The position numbers and the translations under genes were made by a program. Below, piece after piece: positions 20,240 through 33,835 of a DNA stretch of 64,000 nt. The stretch is taken from the NCBI RefSeq assembly GCF_007859395.1, contig NZ_VOHD01000016.1:1-64000 (forward strand), in the 5' to 3' direction. Source of the DNA: Planomicrobium sp. CPCC 101110. GTDB lineage: Bacteria; Bacillota; Bacilli; Bacillales_A; Planococcaceae. Position 1 is the stretch's first letter. The number at the start of each line of letters is the position of its first letter. The notes below the pieces were generated by a model. The model was not told the DNA's origin. It searched no databases and saw nothing but the letters and a program-made list of their open reading frames with translations.

Positions 20240-21070
20240 TTATTTTTTACGACGACGCACGATAAACTTGTCTGATTTGTTGTTCTTCTTGCGTGTTTTG
20301 TATCCAAGAGTTGGTTTGCCCCATGGAGACATTGGCGATTTACGTCCGATTGGCGAACGTCCTTCACCACCACCGTGTGGGTGATCGTTCGGGTTCATTA
20401 CAGATCCACGTACTGTTGGGCGTTTGCCTAACCAGCGTGAGCGTCCTGCTTTACCGATGTTAATCAATTCGTGTTGCTCGTTACCTACAGAACCGATAGT
20501 TGCACGGCAAGTAGCCAAGATCATGCGAACTTCGCCTGACTGCAAACGAACAGTTACGTATTTGCCTTCTTTACCCAATACTTGAGCTGAAGTTCCTGCA
20601 GAGCGCACAAGCTGTCCGCCGCCGCCTGGCTTCAATTCGATGTTATGGATTGTAGAACCCATTGGGATGTTTGATAACGGAAGTGCGTTACCTGGTTTGA
20701 TATCAGCTTCAGCGCCTGACATGATTTGAGTTCCAACTTCGATTCCTTTAGGAGCCAAGATGTAACGTTTTTCTCCGTCAGCGTAATGAATTAATGCGAT
20801 GTTAGCAGAACGGTTCGGATCATACTCGATTGTAGCAACGCGTCCTGGAATGCCATCTTTGTTACGTTTGAAATCGATGACACGATATTGGCGTTTGTGT
20901 CCACCACCGTGGTGGCGTACAGTCAACTTACCTTGGTTGTTACGGCCGCCTTTGCGCTTTACAGGTTGTAAAAGCGATTTTTCTGGCTTGTTCGTTGTGA
21001 TTTCAGCGAAATCTGAACTTGTCATGTTACGACGACCGTTGGAGGTAGGTTTATATTTTTTAATCGCCAT
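20240..21070 (-). CDS. rplB: 50S ribosomal protein L2
   Basis: A 276-residue L2 with the peptidyl-transferase-proximal loop [19 protein letters not shown], which includes the conserved His. It ends in the usual [19 protein letters not shown] tail. Confidence 0.98.
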   Translation of the reverse strand: MAIKKYKPTSNGRRNMTSSDFAEITTNKPEKSLLQPVKRKGGRNNQGKLTVRHHGGGHKRQYRVIDFKRNKDGIPGRVATIEYDPNRSANIALIHYADGEKRYILAPKGIEVGTQIMSGAEADIKPGNALPLSNIPMGSTIHNIELKPGGGGQLVRSAGTSAQVLGKEGKYVTVRLQSGEVRMILATCRATIGSVGNEQHELINIGKAGRSRWLGKRPTVRGSVMNPNDHPHGGGEGRSPIGRKSPMSPWGKPTLGYKTRKKNNKSDKFIVRRRKK

Positions 21071-21116
21071 GTTGTTTCCCTCCTTCTTTGATTAGTTCCT
21101 TAAGAACTTATAGAAA

Positions 21117-21401
21117 TTAAATTTCGAACAATTCGATGTCTTTAGAGTCAGCAGTCAACTTCACGATCGCTTTGCGGCGTTTGTTAGTATAGCCTGCGTG
21201 TTTGCCCATACGTTTGAATTTGCCTTTGTAGTTCATGATGTTGACTTTCTCAACCTTCACGCCAAAGATTTCTTGTACGGCTTGTTTTACTTGTGTTTTG
21301 TTTGCGCGAGTGTCCACTTCGAAAGTGTACTTTTTCTCTGCCATTACTTCTGAAGACTGCTCAGTAATGACTGGACGCTTTAATACATCACGTGCTTCCA
21401 T
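21117..21401 (-). CDS. rplW: 50S ribosomal protein L23
   Basis: A 94-residue L23, the docking site for trigger factor and SRP at the tunnel exit. Its ATG shares one base with the rplD stop, indicating coupling. Confidence 0.97.
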   Translation of the reverse strand: MEARDVLKRPVITEQSSEVMAEKKYTFEVDTRANKTQVKQAVQEIFGVKVEKVNIMNYKGKFKRMGKHAGYTNKRRKAIVKLTADSKDIELFEI

Positions 21402-22024
21402 TAACTAAGCACCTCCTCTATTTTTTCTACAGCTGCTTTAGTCATAACAACTTTGTCATGGCCAAGCAAGTCTAAAACGTTGATGCCGCTTGCTGTTACT
21501 ACTGTCATACCTTGAAGGTTACGTGCAGACAACGCTACGTTTTCGTCTAGGTCAGCAGTTACGAACAATGCTTTCTTGCCGATTGAAAGGTCTTGCACTA
21601 ATTTAGTGAATTGCTTTGTTTTCGGTGCATCGAAAGTCAATCCTTCAAGTACCATCAAGTTTTCTCCAGCTACTGCAGATGAAAGTGCAGAACGTAGAGC
21701 TAAACGACGTACTTTCTTAGGAAGTTTATAGCTATAGCTGCGTGGCGTTGGACCGAATACGATACCGCCTCCGCGCCATTGTGGTGAACGGATCGAACCT
21801 TGACGAGCGCGTCCAGTTCCTTTTTGCTTCCATGGCTTTTTACCACCACCAGCTACTTCAGAACGATTTTTTACTTTATGGTTACCTTGGCGAAGTGAAG
21901 CGCGTTGCATTACTACAGCGTCGAATAACACTGATTCATTTGGCTCGATACCGAACACGTAATCGTTCAATTCGATGTCGCCCACTTGTGAACCTGTTTG
22001 ATTTAATAAAGCTACTTTAGGCAT
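21401..22024 (-). CDS. rplD: 50S ribosomal protein L4
   Basis: A 207-residue L4 with the long tunnel loop in [20 protein letters not shown] (about 64-83). In Bacillales L4 represses its own operon through the S10 leader; a leader of that type is visible at 23042-23166. Confidence 0.98.
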   Translation of the reverse strand: MPKVALLNQTGSQVGDIELNDYVFGIEPNESVLFDAVVMQRASLRQGNHKVKNRSEVAGGGKKPWKQKGTGRARQGSIRSPQWRGGGIVFGPTPRSYSYKLPKKVRRLALRSALSSAVAGENLMVLEGLTFDAPKTKQFTKLVQDLSIGKKALFVTADLDENVALSARNLQGMTVVTASGINVLDLLGHDKVVMTKAAVEKIEEVLS

Positions 22025-22052
22025 TCTTGTTTCCTCCTTCCTTGAAAAGATA

Positions 22053-22682
22053 TTATTTCGCTTTAATAGAAGATTTCACTCGGATCAACGCTTTGCGTGA
22101 ACCAGGAACATTACCTTTGATAAGAAGCAAGTTGCGTTCCGCATCAACTTTCACGATGTGAAGGTTTTGGATTGTAACTGTGTTGCCACCCATTTGACCA
22201 GGTAATTTCTTTTGCTTGAATACACGGTTAGGGGCAACCGGACCCATTGAACCAGGACGACGGTGGTAGCGTGAACCGTGAGCCATTGGTCCGCGTGATT
22301 GTCCGTGGCGTTTGATAACACCTTGGAAACCTTTACCTTTTGTTGTTCCTGTTACATCTACTACATCGCCTTCTGCGAATACATCTACTCTGACTTCCTG
22401 ACCAATCTCGTAATCAGCTAAGTTTACATTGCGAAGTTCGCGAATGAAGCGCTTAGGAGCAGTGTTTGCTTTAGCTACATGTCCTTTAGCAGGTTTGTTG
22501 GAAAGCTTTTCGCGCTTGTCTTCAAAACCTAATTGGATTGCCTCGTAGCCGTCTACCTCAACTGTTTTCTTTTGAAGCACCACGTTTGGAGCAGCTTCGA
22601 TTACAGTTACAGGGATTAAATCACCGTTCTCAGCAAAAACTTGCGTCATACCGATTTTTCTACCTAAGATTCCTTTGGTCAT
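22053..22682 (-). CDS. rplC: 50S ribosomal protein L3
   Basis: A 209-residue L3 starting [16 protein letters not shown], with the central extension [17 protein letters not shown] region near the peptidyl-transferase centre. Standard position after rpsJ. Confidence 0.98.
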   Translation of the reverse strand: MTKGILGRKIGMTQVFAENGDLIPVTVIEAAPNVVLQKKTVEVDGYEAIQLGFEDKREKLSNKPAKGHVAKANTAPKRFIRELRNVNLADYEIGQEVRVDVFAEGDVVDVTGTTKGKGFQGVIKRHGQSRGPMAHGSRYHRRPGSMGPVAPNRVFKQKKLPGQMGGNTVTIQNLHIVKVDAERNLLLIKGNVPGSRKALIRVKSSIKAK

Positions 22683-22732
22683 GTTGTCACACCTCCTGCA
22701 ATTATTTGTGTTTTTTATATTTCGTTTACCGA

Positions 22733-23166
<434 letters not shown>

Positions 23167-23172
23167 TTCACT

Positions 23173-23201
23173 AGTATACAAAATTAAAAAGAATTCCGCA
23201 A
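23173..23201 (-). promoter_or_regulatory. S10 promoter, proximal (TTGCGG-17-TATACT)
   Basis: -35 TTGCGG at 23196-23201, -10 TATACT at 23173-23178, spacer 17. The start would lie near 23166, immediately before the conserved leader block. Confidence 0.75.
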
Positions 23202-23235
23202 GTGTTTTTACGAAATTCTTTTAATCACTTTTATT

Positions 23236-23263
23236 AGTATAGCAGGATTTATTTTATATTCAA
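23236..23263 (-). promoter_or_regulatory. S10 promoter, distal (TTGAAT-16-TATACT)
   Basis: -35 TTGAAT at 23258-23263, -10 TATACT at 23236-23241, spacer 16. It lies between the antiporter gene stop and the proximal promoter. Confidence 0.75.
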
Positions 23264-23294
23264 CCTATACGCTAATAGTCCGAACATTTTTATC

Positions 23295-24617
23295 TTAAGC
23301 CAGCCACATGATGGCAATCCAGCCAAAGACCAAGAGCGGAATATTGTAGTGGAGGAAGGTCGGCACGCATGTATCCCATATATGATTATGCTGGCCGTCC
23401 ACGTTCAGTCCGGCAGTCGGTCCAAGCGTTGAATCGGACGCAGGCGATCCGGCGTCCCCTAATGCCCCTGCCGTGCCGATCAGCGAGATGATCGCAAGAG
23501 TTGAGAAGCCGAACTCCATACTCATCGGCACAAAGATTGCCGCGATGATCGGAATCGTCGCAAAAGATGACCCGATACCCATTGTCACCAACAGACCCGC
23601 CACCAACATAGCGAAAGCTGCCAGTCCTCTGTTCCCTGCAAAGGTTTCAGAAACACTCGCCACCAGCTGTTCGATGGCTCCAGTAGCTTGGATGACAGAT
23701 GCAAAACCGTTTGCCGCGATGATGACAAAACCGATGAATGCCATCATGCGCATGCCGGAACTCAGAATATCATCTGCATCCCGCCACTTCATAGCTCCCA
23801 GAAGGTACAAGACCAAGATGCCAGCAAGCGCCCCGATAATCATGGAGTCTGTGGTGATTTGTCCATACAGTGCAGCCAGCAGCGCCAAGATAGTTACAGC
23901 GATGTCTTTTTTCGAAGCCGCCTTTTTAGAGAGTTCTTCTATATTAGTGTGGGCGATGTGGTAATCGCGCGGCCGACGGTAAGAGATGAATACTGCAACC
24001 GCCAGTCCGACTACTAGCCCAAGGACCGGAATCACCATCGCTCTCGGAATGTCTGCCATATCAATCGGCATCCCGGCAAGCTCCATTTGTGTTGCCACAA
24101 TATCATGGAAGATCAGCCCAAAGCCATACGGCAGTAAAATATACGGTGCAGTTAAACCGAATGTTAGTACTGAAGCGATCAGGCGGCGGTCTATGCGCAA
24201 TTCGTTCATAACATGCAGCATCGGCGGCAATAACAACGGAATAAACGCAATGTGAATCGGGATTAAATTCTGCGAAAAGATTGCCATGATCAATAGCGCA
24301 AATATGATTAATGCTTTTGCCAAACCTTCACGTGTTGTTTCCCCTTCTTTATTAACAAGCTTTAAAACAGTCGAGACCAAAAGTTCCGGAATTCCTGTGC
24401 GGGAAATTGCTACAGCAAAGCCTCCAAGCATTGCATAGCTGAGTGCGATTTCCGCGCCTGCCCCAAGCCCCTCTGTAAACGCCGTAACCGTGTCCATAAA
24501 CGGCAACCCGCCGCTCAGCCCGCCGGCCAGCGCGCCAAGTAATAATGCAAAGACCACATTGACCCGGAGCAAGCTCAGAACCAACATGACCAGAACAGCA
24601 ACAATAACTGCATTCAT
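23295..24617 (-). CDS. Na+/H+ antiporter (NhaC/YuiF-type) family protein
   Basis: A 440-residue, highly hydrophobic protein with about eleven or twelve membrane segments and the conserved C-terminal stretch GALGDAGSPASDSTLGPTAG followed by HNHIWDTCVPTF, typical of the B. subtilis YuiF group of the Na+/H+ antiporter (IT) superfamily. Substrate is uncertain: members are annotated as antiporters or amino acid transporters. The gene is monocistronic, with its own promoter and a palindrome (24648-24665) just after it, and lies between the ilv-leu block and the S10 operon. No clear terminator follows it. Confidence 0.8.
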   Translation of the reverse strand: MNAVIVAVLVMLVLSLLRVNVVFALLLGALAGGLSGGLPFMDTVTAFTEGLGAGAEIALSYAMLGGFAVAISRTGIPELLVSTVLKLVNKEGETTREGLAKALIIFALLIMAIFSQNLIPIHIAFIPLLLPPMLHVMNELRIDRRLIASVLTFGLTAPYILLPYGFGLIFHDIVATQMELAGMPIDMADIPRAMVIPVLGLVVGLAVAVFISYRRPRDYHIAHTNIEELSKKAASKKDIAVTILALLAALYGQITTDSMIIGALAGILVLYLLGAMKWRDADDILSSGMRMMAFIGFVIIAANGFASVIQATGAIEQLVASVSETFAGNRGLAAFAMLVAGLLVTMGIGSSFATIPIIAAIFVPMSMEFGFSTLAIISLIGTAGALGDAGSPASDSTLGPTAGLNVDGQHNHIWDTCVPTFLHYNIPLLVFGWIAIMWLA

Positions 24618-24647
24618 GATATCTATCTCCTTTAGTTTGCTAAAGCG

Positions 24648-24665
24648 TTAAAGCGTACACTTTAA
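24648..24665. promoter_or_regulatory. Candidate operator palindrome upstream of the antiporter gene
   Basis: TTAAAG-CGTACA-CTTTAA is a perfect six-base inverted repeat with a six-base spacer, adjoining the -10 at 24664-24669, with an extra half-site-like TAAAGC at 24641-24646. The placement over the transcription start would suit a repressor. Confidence 0.4.
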
Positions 24666-24692
24666 ATTAACAAAAGGAGAAAAGGATGTCAA
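24664..24692 (-). promoter_or_regulatory. Antiporter gene promoter (TTGACA-17-TAATTT)
   Basis: -35 TTGACA at 24687-24692, -10 TAATTT at 24664-24669, spacer 17, about 50 bases upstream of the start at 24617. Confidence 0.75.
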
Positions 24693-24728
24693 CCTCCTTT
24701 ATTCATAATGGGAGAAAGCTGAAAACAA

Positions 24729-24758
24729 AAAACCTTTGCCTGGGAGCAAAGGTTTTTT
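24729..24758. terminator. Terminator after ilvA
   Basis: AACCTTTGC and GCAAAGGTT form a nine-base stem flanked by A and T tracts (TTTTTT) on both strands, just after the ilvA stop. It ends the ilv-leu operon. Confidence 0.9.
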
Positions 24759-24766
24759 ACTTACTA

Positions 24767-25834
24767 TTAAAATGAACTGGCCGCACTTATATCAGTTACG
24801 GTTTTTATACATGCATTCAGTTTGCTGATATCAAAGTTGCCGCCGCTGACAATCACCCCTGTATGGTTTGACTGAAATGGCAAATGGCGATAAAGCACCG
24901 CAGCTACAGCAGCAGCTCCTGCTCCTTCCACCAACATCTTTTCCCGTTCGAGCATGAATAGGATCGCAGAAGCAATTTCTCGTTCGCTGACCGTTATAAC
25001 ATCATCGACATAAGCGTTAATGATCTGAGTCGTTAATTTGCCCGGCTCTTTTACTTTGATCCCTTCTGCAATGGTTGTGAGAAACGGTACAGCGGAATTT
25101 CGAATACCATGGAAGATAGAAGCAATGGCAGGAGCCGCTTGTGCCTGCACCCCGATTACGCGGACGTTTGGCCGGATTGCCTTAATGGCAAGAGCCGTAC
25201 CCGCAAGCAAGCCTCCGCCCCCAGCCGGAACGACGATAGTGTCGAGATCCGGGCATTGCTGCATCATTTCCATTGCCACTGTCGCTTGGCCTTCAATAAC
25301 CGCCATATCGTCGAATGGGTGGATAAATGCGGCGCCGGTGAACAGCTGCTCTTTTTTGGCAGCAGCGTACGCTTCGTCAAAATTATTTCCAACAAGCTGC
25401 ACAGTGGCCCCGTATTGACGAGTTGCCAGCACTTTCGCTTCAGGCGTCGTTACCGGCATATAAATTGTTGCCGGCACCCCTTTTTCTTTCCCCGCCAAAG
25501 CGACTCCTTGTGCATGATTGCCAGCAGAAGCGGCCAAAATCCCTTTTCGGCATTCTTCGTCTGTTAAGCGGCTGATCTTATTAAAAGCACCTCTTATTTT
25601 GAATGAACCGGTCTTCTGCAAATTCTCCAATTTCAGCGAAACAGAATTGCCGGTGATTTCATTCAACGTTTTCGACTGTTTGCACGAAGTACGGTGGACA
25701 ATGGATGCCAGCTTTTCGAATGCATCGTATAAACCTACTGTATCGTACGAATTCCCAACTAAATCATCTCCCTTTAATAGTAATGCGCTAAACTGATTGC
25801 TTTTTTTCTTCGTATGCCGCAATGTACGAATCAT
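24767..25834 (-). CDS. ilvA: Threonine ammonia-lyase (threonine deaminase), ACT-less form
   Basis: A fold type II PLP enzyme of up to 355 residues converting threonine to 2-oxobutanoate, the first step to isoleucine. PLP lysine K79 in SGFKIRG-type motif GSFKIRGA; phosphate-binding GGGG at 205-208. The C-terminal ACT regulatory domain of anabolic IlvA (about 420-510 residues) is absent, so it resembles the catabolic TdcB type and should lack isoleucine feedback. The start is uncertain: the only in-frame ATG (25834) overlaps leuD by 47 bases and lacks a ribosome site, while AAAGGGAG at about 25772-25779 precedes no in-frame ATG/GTG/TTG. Last gene of the operon. Confidence 0.85.
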   Translation of the reverse strand: MIRTLRHTKKKSNQFSALLLKGDDLVGNSYDTVGLYDAFEKLASIVHRTSCKQSKTLNEITGNSVSLKLENLQKTGSFKIRGAFNKISRLTDEECRKGILAASAGNHAQGVALAGKEKGVPATIYMPVTTPEAKVLATRQYGATVQLVGNNFDEAYAAAKKEQLFTGAAFIHPFDDMAVIEGQATVAMEMMQQCPDLDTIVVPAGGGGLLAGTALAIKAIRPNVRVIGVQAQAAPAIASIFHGIRNSAVPFLTTIAEGIKVKEPGKLTTQIINAYVDDVITVSEREIASAILFMLEREKMLVEGAGAAAVAAVLYRHLPFQSNHTGVIVSGGNFDISKLNACIKTVTDISAASSF

Positions 25835-26378
25835 ATTGGAAGGTCAATGCAATTTCATCCCAGCCTTTTAGCAGCATTTCTTTCCAGTACGGATCAATGG
25901 CAAACTCATATCGGCTTCCGTCTTGTCCAGTGACTGTTTGCTCTTCCAAATTGATTTCCAGCTTGAAGTTTTCCTGGCTCCCTTTCTGGATCAGCTCATT
26001 CACTTCCAGATCGGTTAGCCGAATCGGCAAAATGCCATTTTTTACGCAGTTGTTATAAAAAATATCTGCATAGCTTGGTGCGATGACCACATTAAACCCA
26101 TAATCCTGAATCGCCCACGGGGCATGCTCACGTGAAGAGCCGCAGCCGAAATTTTCTTGTGCGACTAGAATTTCGGAGCCTTCGAAGCGTGGATTATTAA
26201 GCACGAAATCCTCAATTTGCGAACCATCTGGACGAAAACGCCAATGATAAAACAAATATTTCCCAAAGCCTGTCCGTTCAATGCGTTTCAAGAATTCTTT
26301 GGAAATAATCTGGTCGGTGTCTACATTTTTTCGGTCTAGCGGCGTTAAAACACTAGTGATTTTGTTGATTGGCTTCAT
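25788..26378 (-). CDS. leuD: 3-isopropylmalate dehydratase small subunit
   Basis: A 196-residue aconitase swivel domain with NVDTDQIISKEFLKRI near the N terminus and NFGCGSSREHAPWA, typical LeuD. It pairs with LeuC to isomerise 2- and 3-isopropylmalate in leucine synthesis. ATG 26378 follows AAGGAGG; it lies 24 bases after leuC. Confidence 0.97.
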   Translation of the reverse strand: MKPINKITSVLTPLDRKNVDTDQIISKEFLKRIERTGFGKYLFYHWRFRPDGSQIEDFVLNNPRFEGSEILVAQENFGCGSSREHAPWAIQDYGFNVVIAPSYADIFYNNCVKNGILPIRLTDLEVNELIQKGSQENFKLEINLEEQTVTGQDGSRYEFAIDPYWKEMLLKGWDEIALTFQYDSYIAAYEEKKQSV

Positions 26379-26402
26379 AGATTGCCTCCTTGAACTTTTC
26401 TC

Positions 26403-27821
26403 TTATGCTGTAGGAACAGGTTCTTCCATGAATTTGCGGACATCTGTCAAATGCCCTTCAATTGCAGCTGCTGCCGCCATAACCGGACTCACCAAGTGAG
26501 TCATAGAACCTGCGCCTTGGCGTCCTTCAAAGTTGCGGTTTGAAGTGGAAGCACAGCGCTCCCCTGCCGGTACGGAGTCTTCGTTCATCGCCAAGCACAT
26601 GCTGCAACCTGTCTCACGCCATTCAAAGCCGGCATCAAGGAAGATTTGATCCAATCCTTCTGCTTCTGCTGCACGTTTTACTGATTCTGAACCAGGAACA
26701 ACGATAGCTGTCACCGATGGGTGGACTTTTTTGCCGGCAATGATTTCACTTGCCGCCCGTAAGTCTCCAATGCGGGCATTTGTACAGGAACCAATAAAGA
26801 CGTGCTGAATTTCAATAGAAGTCAACGGTGTACCTTCTTCAAGCTGCATATAAGCCAATGCTTGCTTTAAGGCATCACGGTCCGCCTGCTGTTCAAAATC
26901 AGCTGCAGATGGGACCCGCTCGGCAATGCCGGAACCCATGGATGGGTTTGTTCCCCATGTGACGAATGGTGAAATGTCATCGGCATGAATGCTGTAGGAA
27001 ACATCGTACTCCGCGCCTTCATCTGTCGCCAATGCCAGCCATTGCTCTGCCGCTTTTTCAAATGCATCGCCTTGAGGAACATGGCGGCGCCCTCTCAAGT
27101 ATTCAATTGTCGTCTCATCTGGACTAATAAGTCCGGCGCGCGCACCTGCTTCGATCGACATATTACAGATCGTCATTCGCTCTTCCATGGATAACTTGCG
27201 AATTGCTTCACCTGTATACTCCACAATATGCCCTGTCCCCATATCGACTCCAAACTTTGAGATAATCGCCAAGATAACATCTTTTGCTGAAACACCAAAG
27301 CCCAGTTCTCCTTCAATCCGGATTTCCATCGTCTTCGGCTTTGATTGCCATAGAGTTTGTGTGGAAAGAACATGCTCGACTTCGCTGGTTCCAATACCAA
27401 ATGCCAATGCACCGAAAGCTCCGTGCGTGGACGTATGGCTGTCTCCACAGACGATTGTCTTCCCTGGTTGCGTAAGCCCAAGTTCCGGGCCGATTACATG
27501 GACAATGCCTTGATCTGGATGATTCAGTCCTGCCAAAGGCACTCCGAATTCCTCGCAGTTCTCTTGCAAAGTCTTGATTTGCTTCCGCGAAATCGGGTCT
27601 TTGATCGTTTCCCGGTTTCTGGTCGGCACGTTATGATCCATCGTCGCAAAGCACAAGTCCGGACGCCGTACTTTTCTTCCGTTCAACCGAAGTCCTTCAA
27701 ATGCCTGCGGAGAAGTTACTTCATGCAATAAATGAAGGTCAATATAAAGAAGATCCGGCTTCCCTGGCTCCTCATAGACAATATGCTGTTCCCAAACTTT
27801 TTCAATAATTGTTTTTGCCAC
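26403..27821 (-). CDS. leuC: 3-isopropylmalate dehydratase large subunit
   Basis: A 472-residue aconitase-family protein with the 4Fe-4S cysteines in [13 protein letters not shown] and [14 protein letters not shown] start at 27821 ([15 protein letters not shown]), eight bases after GGAG, matches the family N terminus; the upstream in-frame ATG has no ribosome site. Directly follows leuB. Confidence 0.96.
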   Translation of the reverse strand: MAKTIIEKVWEQHIVYEEPGKPDLLYIDLHLLHEVTSPQAFEGLRLNGRKVRRPDLCFATMDHNVPTRNRETIKDPISRKQIKTLQENCEEFGVPLAGLNHPDQGIVHVIGPELGLTQPGKTIVCGDSHTSTHGAFGALAFGIGTSEVEHVLSTQTLWQSKPKTMEIRIEGELGFGVSAKDVILAIISKFGVDMGTGHIVEYTGEAIRKLSMEERMTICNMSIEAGARAGLISPDETTIEYLRGRRHVPQGDAFEKAAEQWLALATDEGAEYDVSYSIHADDISPFVTWGTNPSMGSGIAERVPSAADFEQQADRDALKQALAYMQLEEGTPLTSIEIQHVFIGSCTNARIGDLRAASEIIAGKKVHPSVTAIVVPGSESVKRAAEAEGLDQIFLDAGFEWRETGCSMCLAMNEDSVPAGERCASTSNRNFEGRQGAGSMTHLVSPVMAAAAAIEGHLTDVRKFMEEPVPTA

Positions 27822-27839
27822 ACTAACCGCTCCAATCAA

Positions 27840-28940
27840 TTAAACATATGAATACATGATATGTTCAGAGATAAATTCCCGTTCCAATTCTTCAATCACT
27901 TTTGCAACGAAATCATTTGTCGACATGACCCGTTTCCCTTCACCTTCCAAGTCTCCTGTGCAATAACCATCTTCCAGCACACTCATTACCGCAGATTCAA
28001 TTGCCGCAGCTTCTGCATGAAGGCCGAAAGAGTGTTTCAGCATCATCGCCGCTGATAAAATAGCTGCAGACGGATTGGCTTTGTTTTGCCCTGCAATATC
28101 AGGCGCCGATCCATGGACCGGTTCATAAAGTCCGAAACCATCCGAACGGATGCTTGCCGAAGGCAACATGCCAAGAGAACCTGTGATAACGGACGCTTCA
28201 TCGCTCAAAATATCTCCAAACATATTTTCGGTAACGACTACATCAAAAGAACGCGGATCTGTAATCAACTTCATTGCTGCCGAATCAACTAGCATATGCT
28301 CTACTTCAACATCTGGATACGCTTTTTTGCGTTCTTCCACTATTTCACGCCAAAGCTTGCTTGTTTCTAACACATTGGCTTTATCAACAGAAGTCACTTT
28401 GCCTCTGCGGGTACGGGCCATTTCGAATGACTGGTTAACAATACGCTCAATCTCTTCCCGGGTATAAACCAGCGTGTCAACCGCCGATTTTTCAGATTTC
28501 CGTTTCGGTTCTCCGAAGTACAATCCGCTCGTCAATTCACGCACAATCATCATATCTACATCTTTAGCCACTTCTTCTTTTAACGGCGATGAAGAAAGCA
28601 GGGCGGGCACCGCTTTGACAGGCCGAAGATTTGCGAACAAATCAAAGTGTTTCCGGATAGTCAATAATCCTCTTTCGGGCCGCAGGTGCGACGGCTGGCC
28701 ATCCCACTTCGGACCGCCAACTGCCCCTAAAAGAATGGCGTCGCTCGCTTCACAAACTTCGATTGTTTCCTGAGGAAGCGGGCTGTTGAATTGGTCGACC
28801 GCCGCTCCGCCAATTGCCCCGTGTTTCAAATGAAAAGTATGCCCATAACGCATTGCGATGGATTGCAGCACCTTTACCGCCGCATCTGTTACTTCTGGTC
28901 CGATGCCGTCCCCTGGCAATACCGCTATTGTTTTTTTCAT
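27840..28940 (-). CDS. leuB: 3-isopropylmalate dehydrogenase
   Basis: A 366-residue NAD-dependent beta-decarboxylating dehydrogenase with LPGDGIGPEV at the N terminus, ENMFGDILSDEASV and the NAD-binding HGSAPDIAGQNKANP. It oxidises 3-isopropylmalate to 2-oxoisocaproate. ATG 28940 follows GAGGAGG. Confidence 0.97.
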   Translation of the reverse strand: MKKTIAVLPGDGIGPEVTDAAVKVLQSIAMRYGHTFHLKHGAIGGAAVDQFNSPLPQETIEVCEASDAILLGAVGGPKWDGQPSHLRPERGLLTIRKHFDLFANLRPVKAVPALLSSSPLKEEVAKDVDMMIVRELTSGLYFGEPKRKSEKSAVDTLVYTREEIERIVNQSFEMARTRRGKVTSVDKANVLETSKLWREIVEERKKAYPDVEVEHMLVDSAAMKLITDPRSFDVVVTENMFGDILSDEASVITGSLGMLPSASIRSDGFGLYEPVHGSAPDIAGQNKANPSAAILSAAMMLKHSFGLHAEAAAIESAVMSVLEDGYCTGDLEGEGKRVMSTNDFVAKVIEELEREFISEHIMYSYV

Positions 28941-28973
28941 AGTATTTCCTCCTCTATCGATGATTGTCCGGCG

Positions 28974-31563
<2,590 letters not shown>

Positions 31564-32076
31564 TTATAGTATGTTTAACTGCGGTGCCTGCACTTTTTGT
31601 GTTTCTCTGACAAACGCTGAAACGCCGGTCCGAGTTAATTCTTTAATGCCATAAGGTTTCATTAAGTCAATAAAAGCTTCGATTTTTTCCGGATCTCCAG
31701 TAACTTGGAAAGTGGTGACGTTTTTGCTCATATCGACCACTGTGGCCCGGAAAGGTTCGACGATGCTGTAAATTTCACTTCTGACAGCTGGCGGTGCCAC
31801 TACCTTCACCAATGCCAGCTCCCGCATGACTACCGCCTTATCGGTAATGTCATTCACTTTGATAACATCAATCTGCTTTTGAAGCTGCTTTAACAACTGT
31901 TCTAGTTTCCCTTCATCTTCCACGTTTACAATGAAGGTCATTTTTGACATTCCCGGTTGTTCTGTATGCCCTACTGAGATGCTTTCAATGTTAAACTGCC
32001 GCTTCATCAAGAGACCCGTCACCCGGTTCAAAACTCCGCTTTGGTTGATAACCGTTGTTGTGATTACTCGTTTCAT
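31564..32076 (-). CDS. ilvN: Acetolactate synthase small subunit
   Basis: A 170-residue regulatory subunit with an N-terminal ACT domain (residues about 3-78, [15 protein letters not shown]) for valine feedback and a C-terminal activation domain. Its ATG overlaps the ilvB stop by four bases (ATGA). The symbol ilvH is used in some Bacilli. Confidence 0.96.
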   Translation of the reverse strand: MKRVITTTVINQSGVLNRVTGLLMKRQFNIESISVGHTEQPGMSKMTFIVNVEDEGKLEQLLKQLQKQIDVIKVNDITDKAVVMRELALVKVVAPPAVRSEIYSIVEPFRATVVDMSKNVTTFQVTGDPEKIEAFIDLMKPYGIKELTRTGVSAFVRETQKVQAPQLNIL

Positions 32077-33800
32077 TCGATTTTCACTCCGATCATTTCA
32101 TTCAGCCCTTTGCCTGGCGCAACCATCGGATATACATTTTCCAATTGAACCACCCGGCAATCGATCAGCGCCGGCTCGTTTGATTCAAAAGCTTCTGCAA
32201 ACACCGCTTCCGCTTCTTCCATCGTTTCGACTTTATAACCTTGAATGTCGTAAGCTTGAGCCAATTTCACAAAATCCGGTTGAACGGAAATCATTGACTG
32301 GGAATATCGTTCTTCGTAAAACGTTTCTTGCCACTGTCTTACCATCCCTAAACATTGATTGTTCAAGATGACAACTTTCACCGGAAGCCGCATTTCCTGT
32401 AAAAGCGAAAGCTCCTGAAGCGTCATTTGGAATCCAGCGTCTCCTACAATGGCGACTACTTTTTCATGCGGTTTTGCCAGCTGCGCTCCGATCGCTGCAG
32501 GAAAACCAAAGCCCATTGTCCCAAGTCCGCCTGAAGTTACCCAATGATGCGGATAATTGAATTTGTAATACTGCGCCGCCCACATTTGATGCTGCCCGAC
32601 GTCTGTTGTGACTACCGCATCTCCTCGAGTCAATTTGTGGATCAACTCGATGGCTTGTTGAGGAAGTATACCCCTCTCCTTGTCCGCTTTATACTGCAAC
32701 GGATATGCAGCTGTATTTGTCTTTAGCAGGCGCAGCCAAGCAGCTGTGTCAGGTGACTCGAATGGCTGATTTAGCAGCTCTCGTAACGCTTCTTTCGCAT
32801 CAGCCACTATCGGAATGGCTGTTGGTACATTCTTTCCGATTTCAGCTGGGTCAATATCGATATGGATGACTTTTGCTTTTGGCGCAAAATGCGCCAAGTT
32901 TCCGGTCAGCCGGTCATCGAAGCGTGCCCCGATATTCAACAGAACATCGCATTCACAGATTGCCGTATTCGCTGTATACGTGCCGTGCATACCGGCCATG
33001 CCAAGGAACAATTCATGGTGTCCGTCTATAGTTCCTAGCCCAAGCAACGTGTTTGTGATTGGAATTTGGTGGCGCTCAATGAACTCCTGCAATTCTTCTG
33101 TTGCACGAGCTGCTAAAACACCGGCCCCCGCTAATATCAATGGTCTTTCAGATTCTGTTAAAGCTTGAATCGCTTTTTGGATTTGCAAGAAGTTCGGTTT
33201 TGTTGTTGGTTGATATCCCGGCAATTCGATTTCTTTTGGCCGCTCAGCTTCTACGAACATTTTCGCTGAAATATCTTTCGGGACATCAATCACTACAGGA
33301 CCTGGACGTCCGGTAGAGGCAATGTAAAAGGCTTCTTGAATGATTCTCGGCAAGTCTTCCGCGCTTTTCACTTGGTAATTATGTTTTGTGATTGGCTGAG
33401 TGATGCCAATGATGTCGGCTTCTTGAAAAGCATCTGTTCCGATTACACCACTGGCTACTTGCCCGGTAAAAACAACTAAAGGAATTGAATCGAGCATTGC
33501 ATCCGCAATCCCTGTCACCAGATTCGTTGCACCAGGCCCCGAGGTGGCAATGACCACTCCAGGTTTACCAGACACTCTTGCATATCCTTCGGCGGCGTGG
33601 ATTGCGCCTTGTTCATGCCGAGCAAGTACATGCCGGATTGGATTTTTGTGTAATGCATCATAAATTGGTAAAACAGCCCCTCCTGGATAACCGAAAATGA
33701 TTTCAACTTCTTGCTCTTGCAACGACCGAATCAGTACATCAGCCCCGCTGCCTTTCAGTCTTTGGTCTGTTTCTTGCCTTACTTTCATGTTTACGCCCAA
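32073..33800 (-). CDS. ilvB: Acetolactate synthase large subunit
   Basis: A 575-residue ThDP-dependent synthase with [15 protein letters not shown] and catalytic Glu in [15 protein letters not shown], and the C-terminal [12 protein letters not shown]...NNQCLGM ThDP-Mg site. I choose TTG at 33800, exactly eight bases after AAAGGAGG; an ATG four codons later (33788) is the alternative. The longer frame runs through the T-box terminator. First gene after the T-box leader. Confidence 0.95.
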   Translation of the reverse strand: MGVNMKVRQETDQRLKGSGADVLIRSLQEQEVEIIFGYPGGAVLPIYDALHKNPIRHVLARHEQGAIHAAEGYARVSGKPGVVIATSGPGATNLVTGIADAMLDSIPLVVFTGQVASGVIGTDAFQEADIIGITQPITKHNYQVKSAEDLPRIIQEAFYIASTGRPGPVVIDVPKDISAKMFVEAERPKEIELPGYQPTTKPNFLQIQKAIQALTESERPLILAGAGVLAARATEELQEFIERHQIPITNTLLGLGTIDGHHELFLGMAGMHGTYTANTAICECDVLLNIGARFDDRLTGNLAHFAPKAKVIHIDIDPAEIGKNVPTAIPIVADAKEALRELLNQPFESPDTAAWLRLLKTNTAAYPLQYKADKERGILPQQAIELIHKLTRGDAVVTTDVGQHQMWAAQYYKFNYPHHWVTSGGLGTMGFGFPAAIGAQLAKPHEKVVAIVGDAGFQMTLQELSLLQEMRLPVKVVILNNQCLGMVRQWQETFYEERYSQSMISVQPDFVKLAQAYDIQGYKVETMEEAEAVFAEAFESNEPALIDCRVVQLENVYPMVAPGKGLNEMIGVKIE

Positions 33801-33835
33801 TCTGTCCGCCTCCTTTTGATTATGTCTTTGAAACC

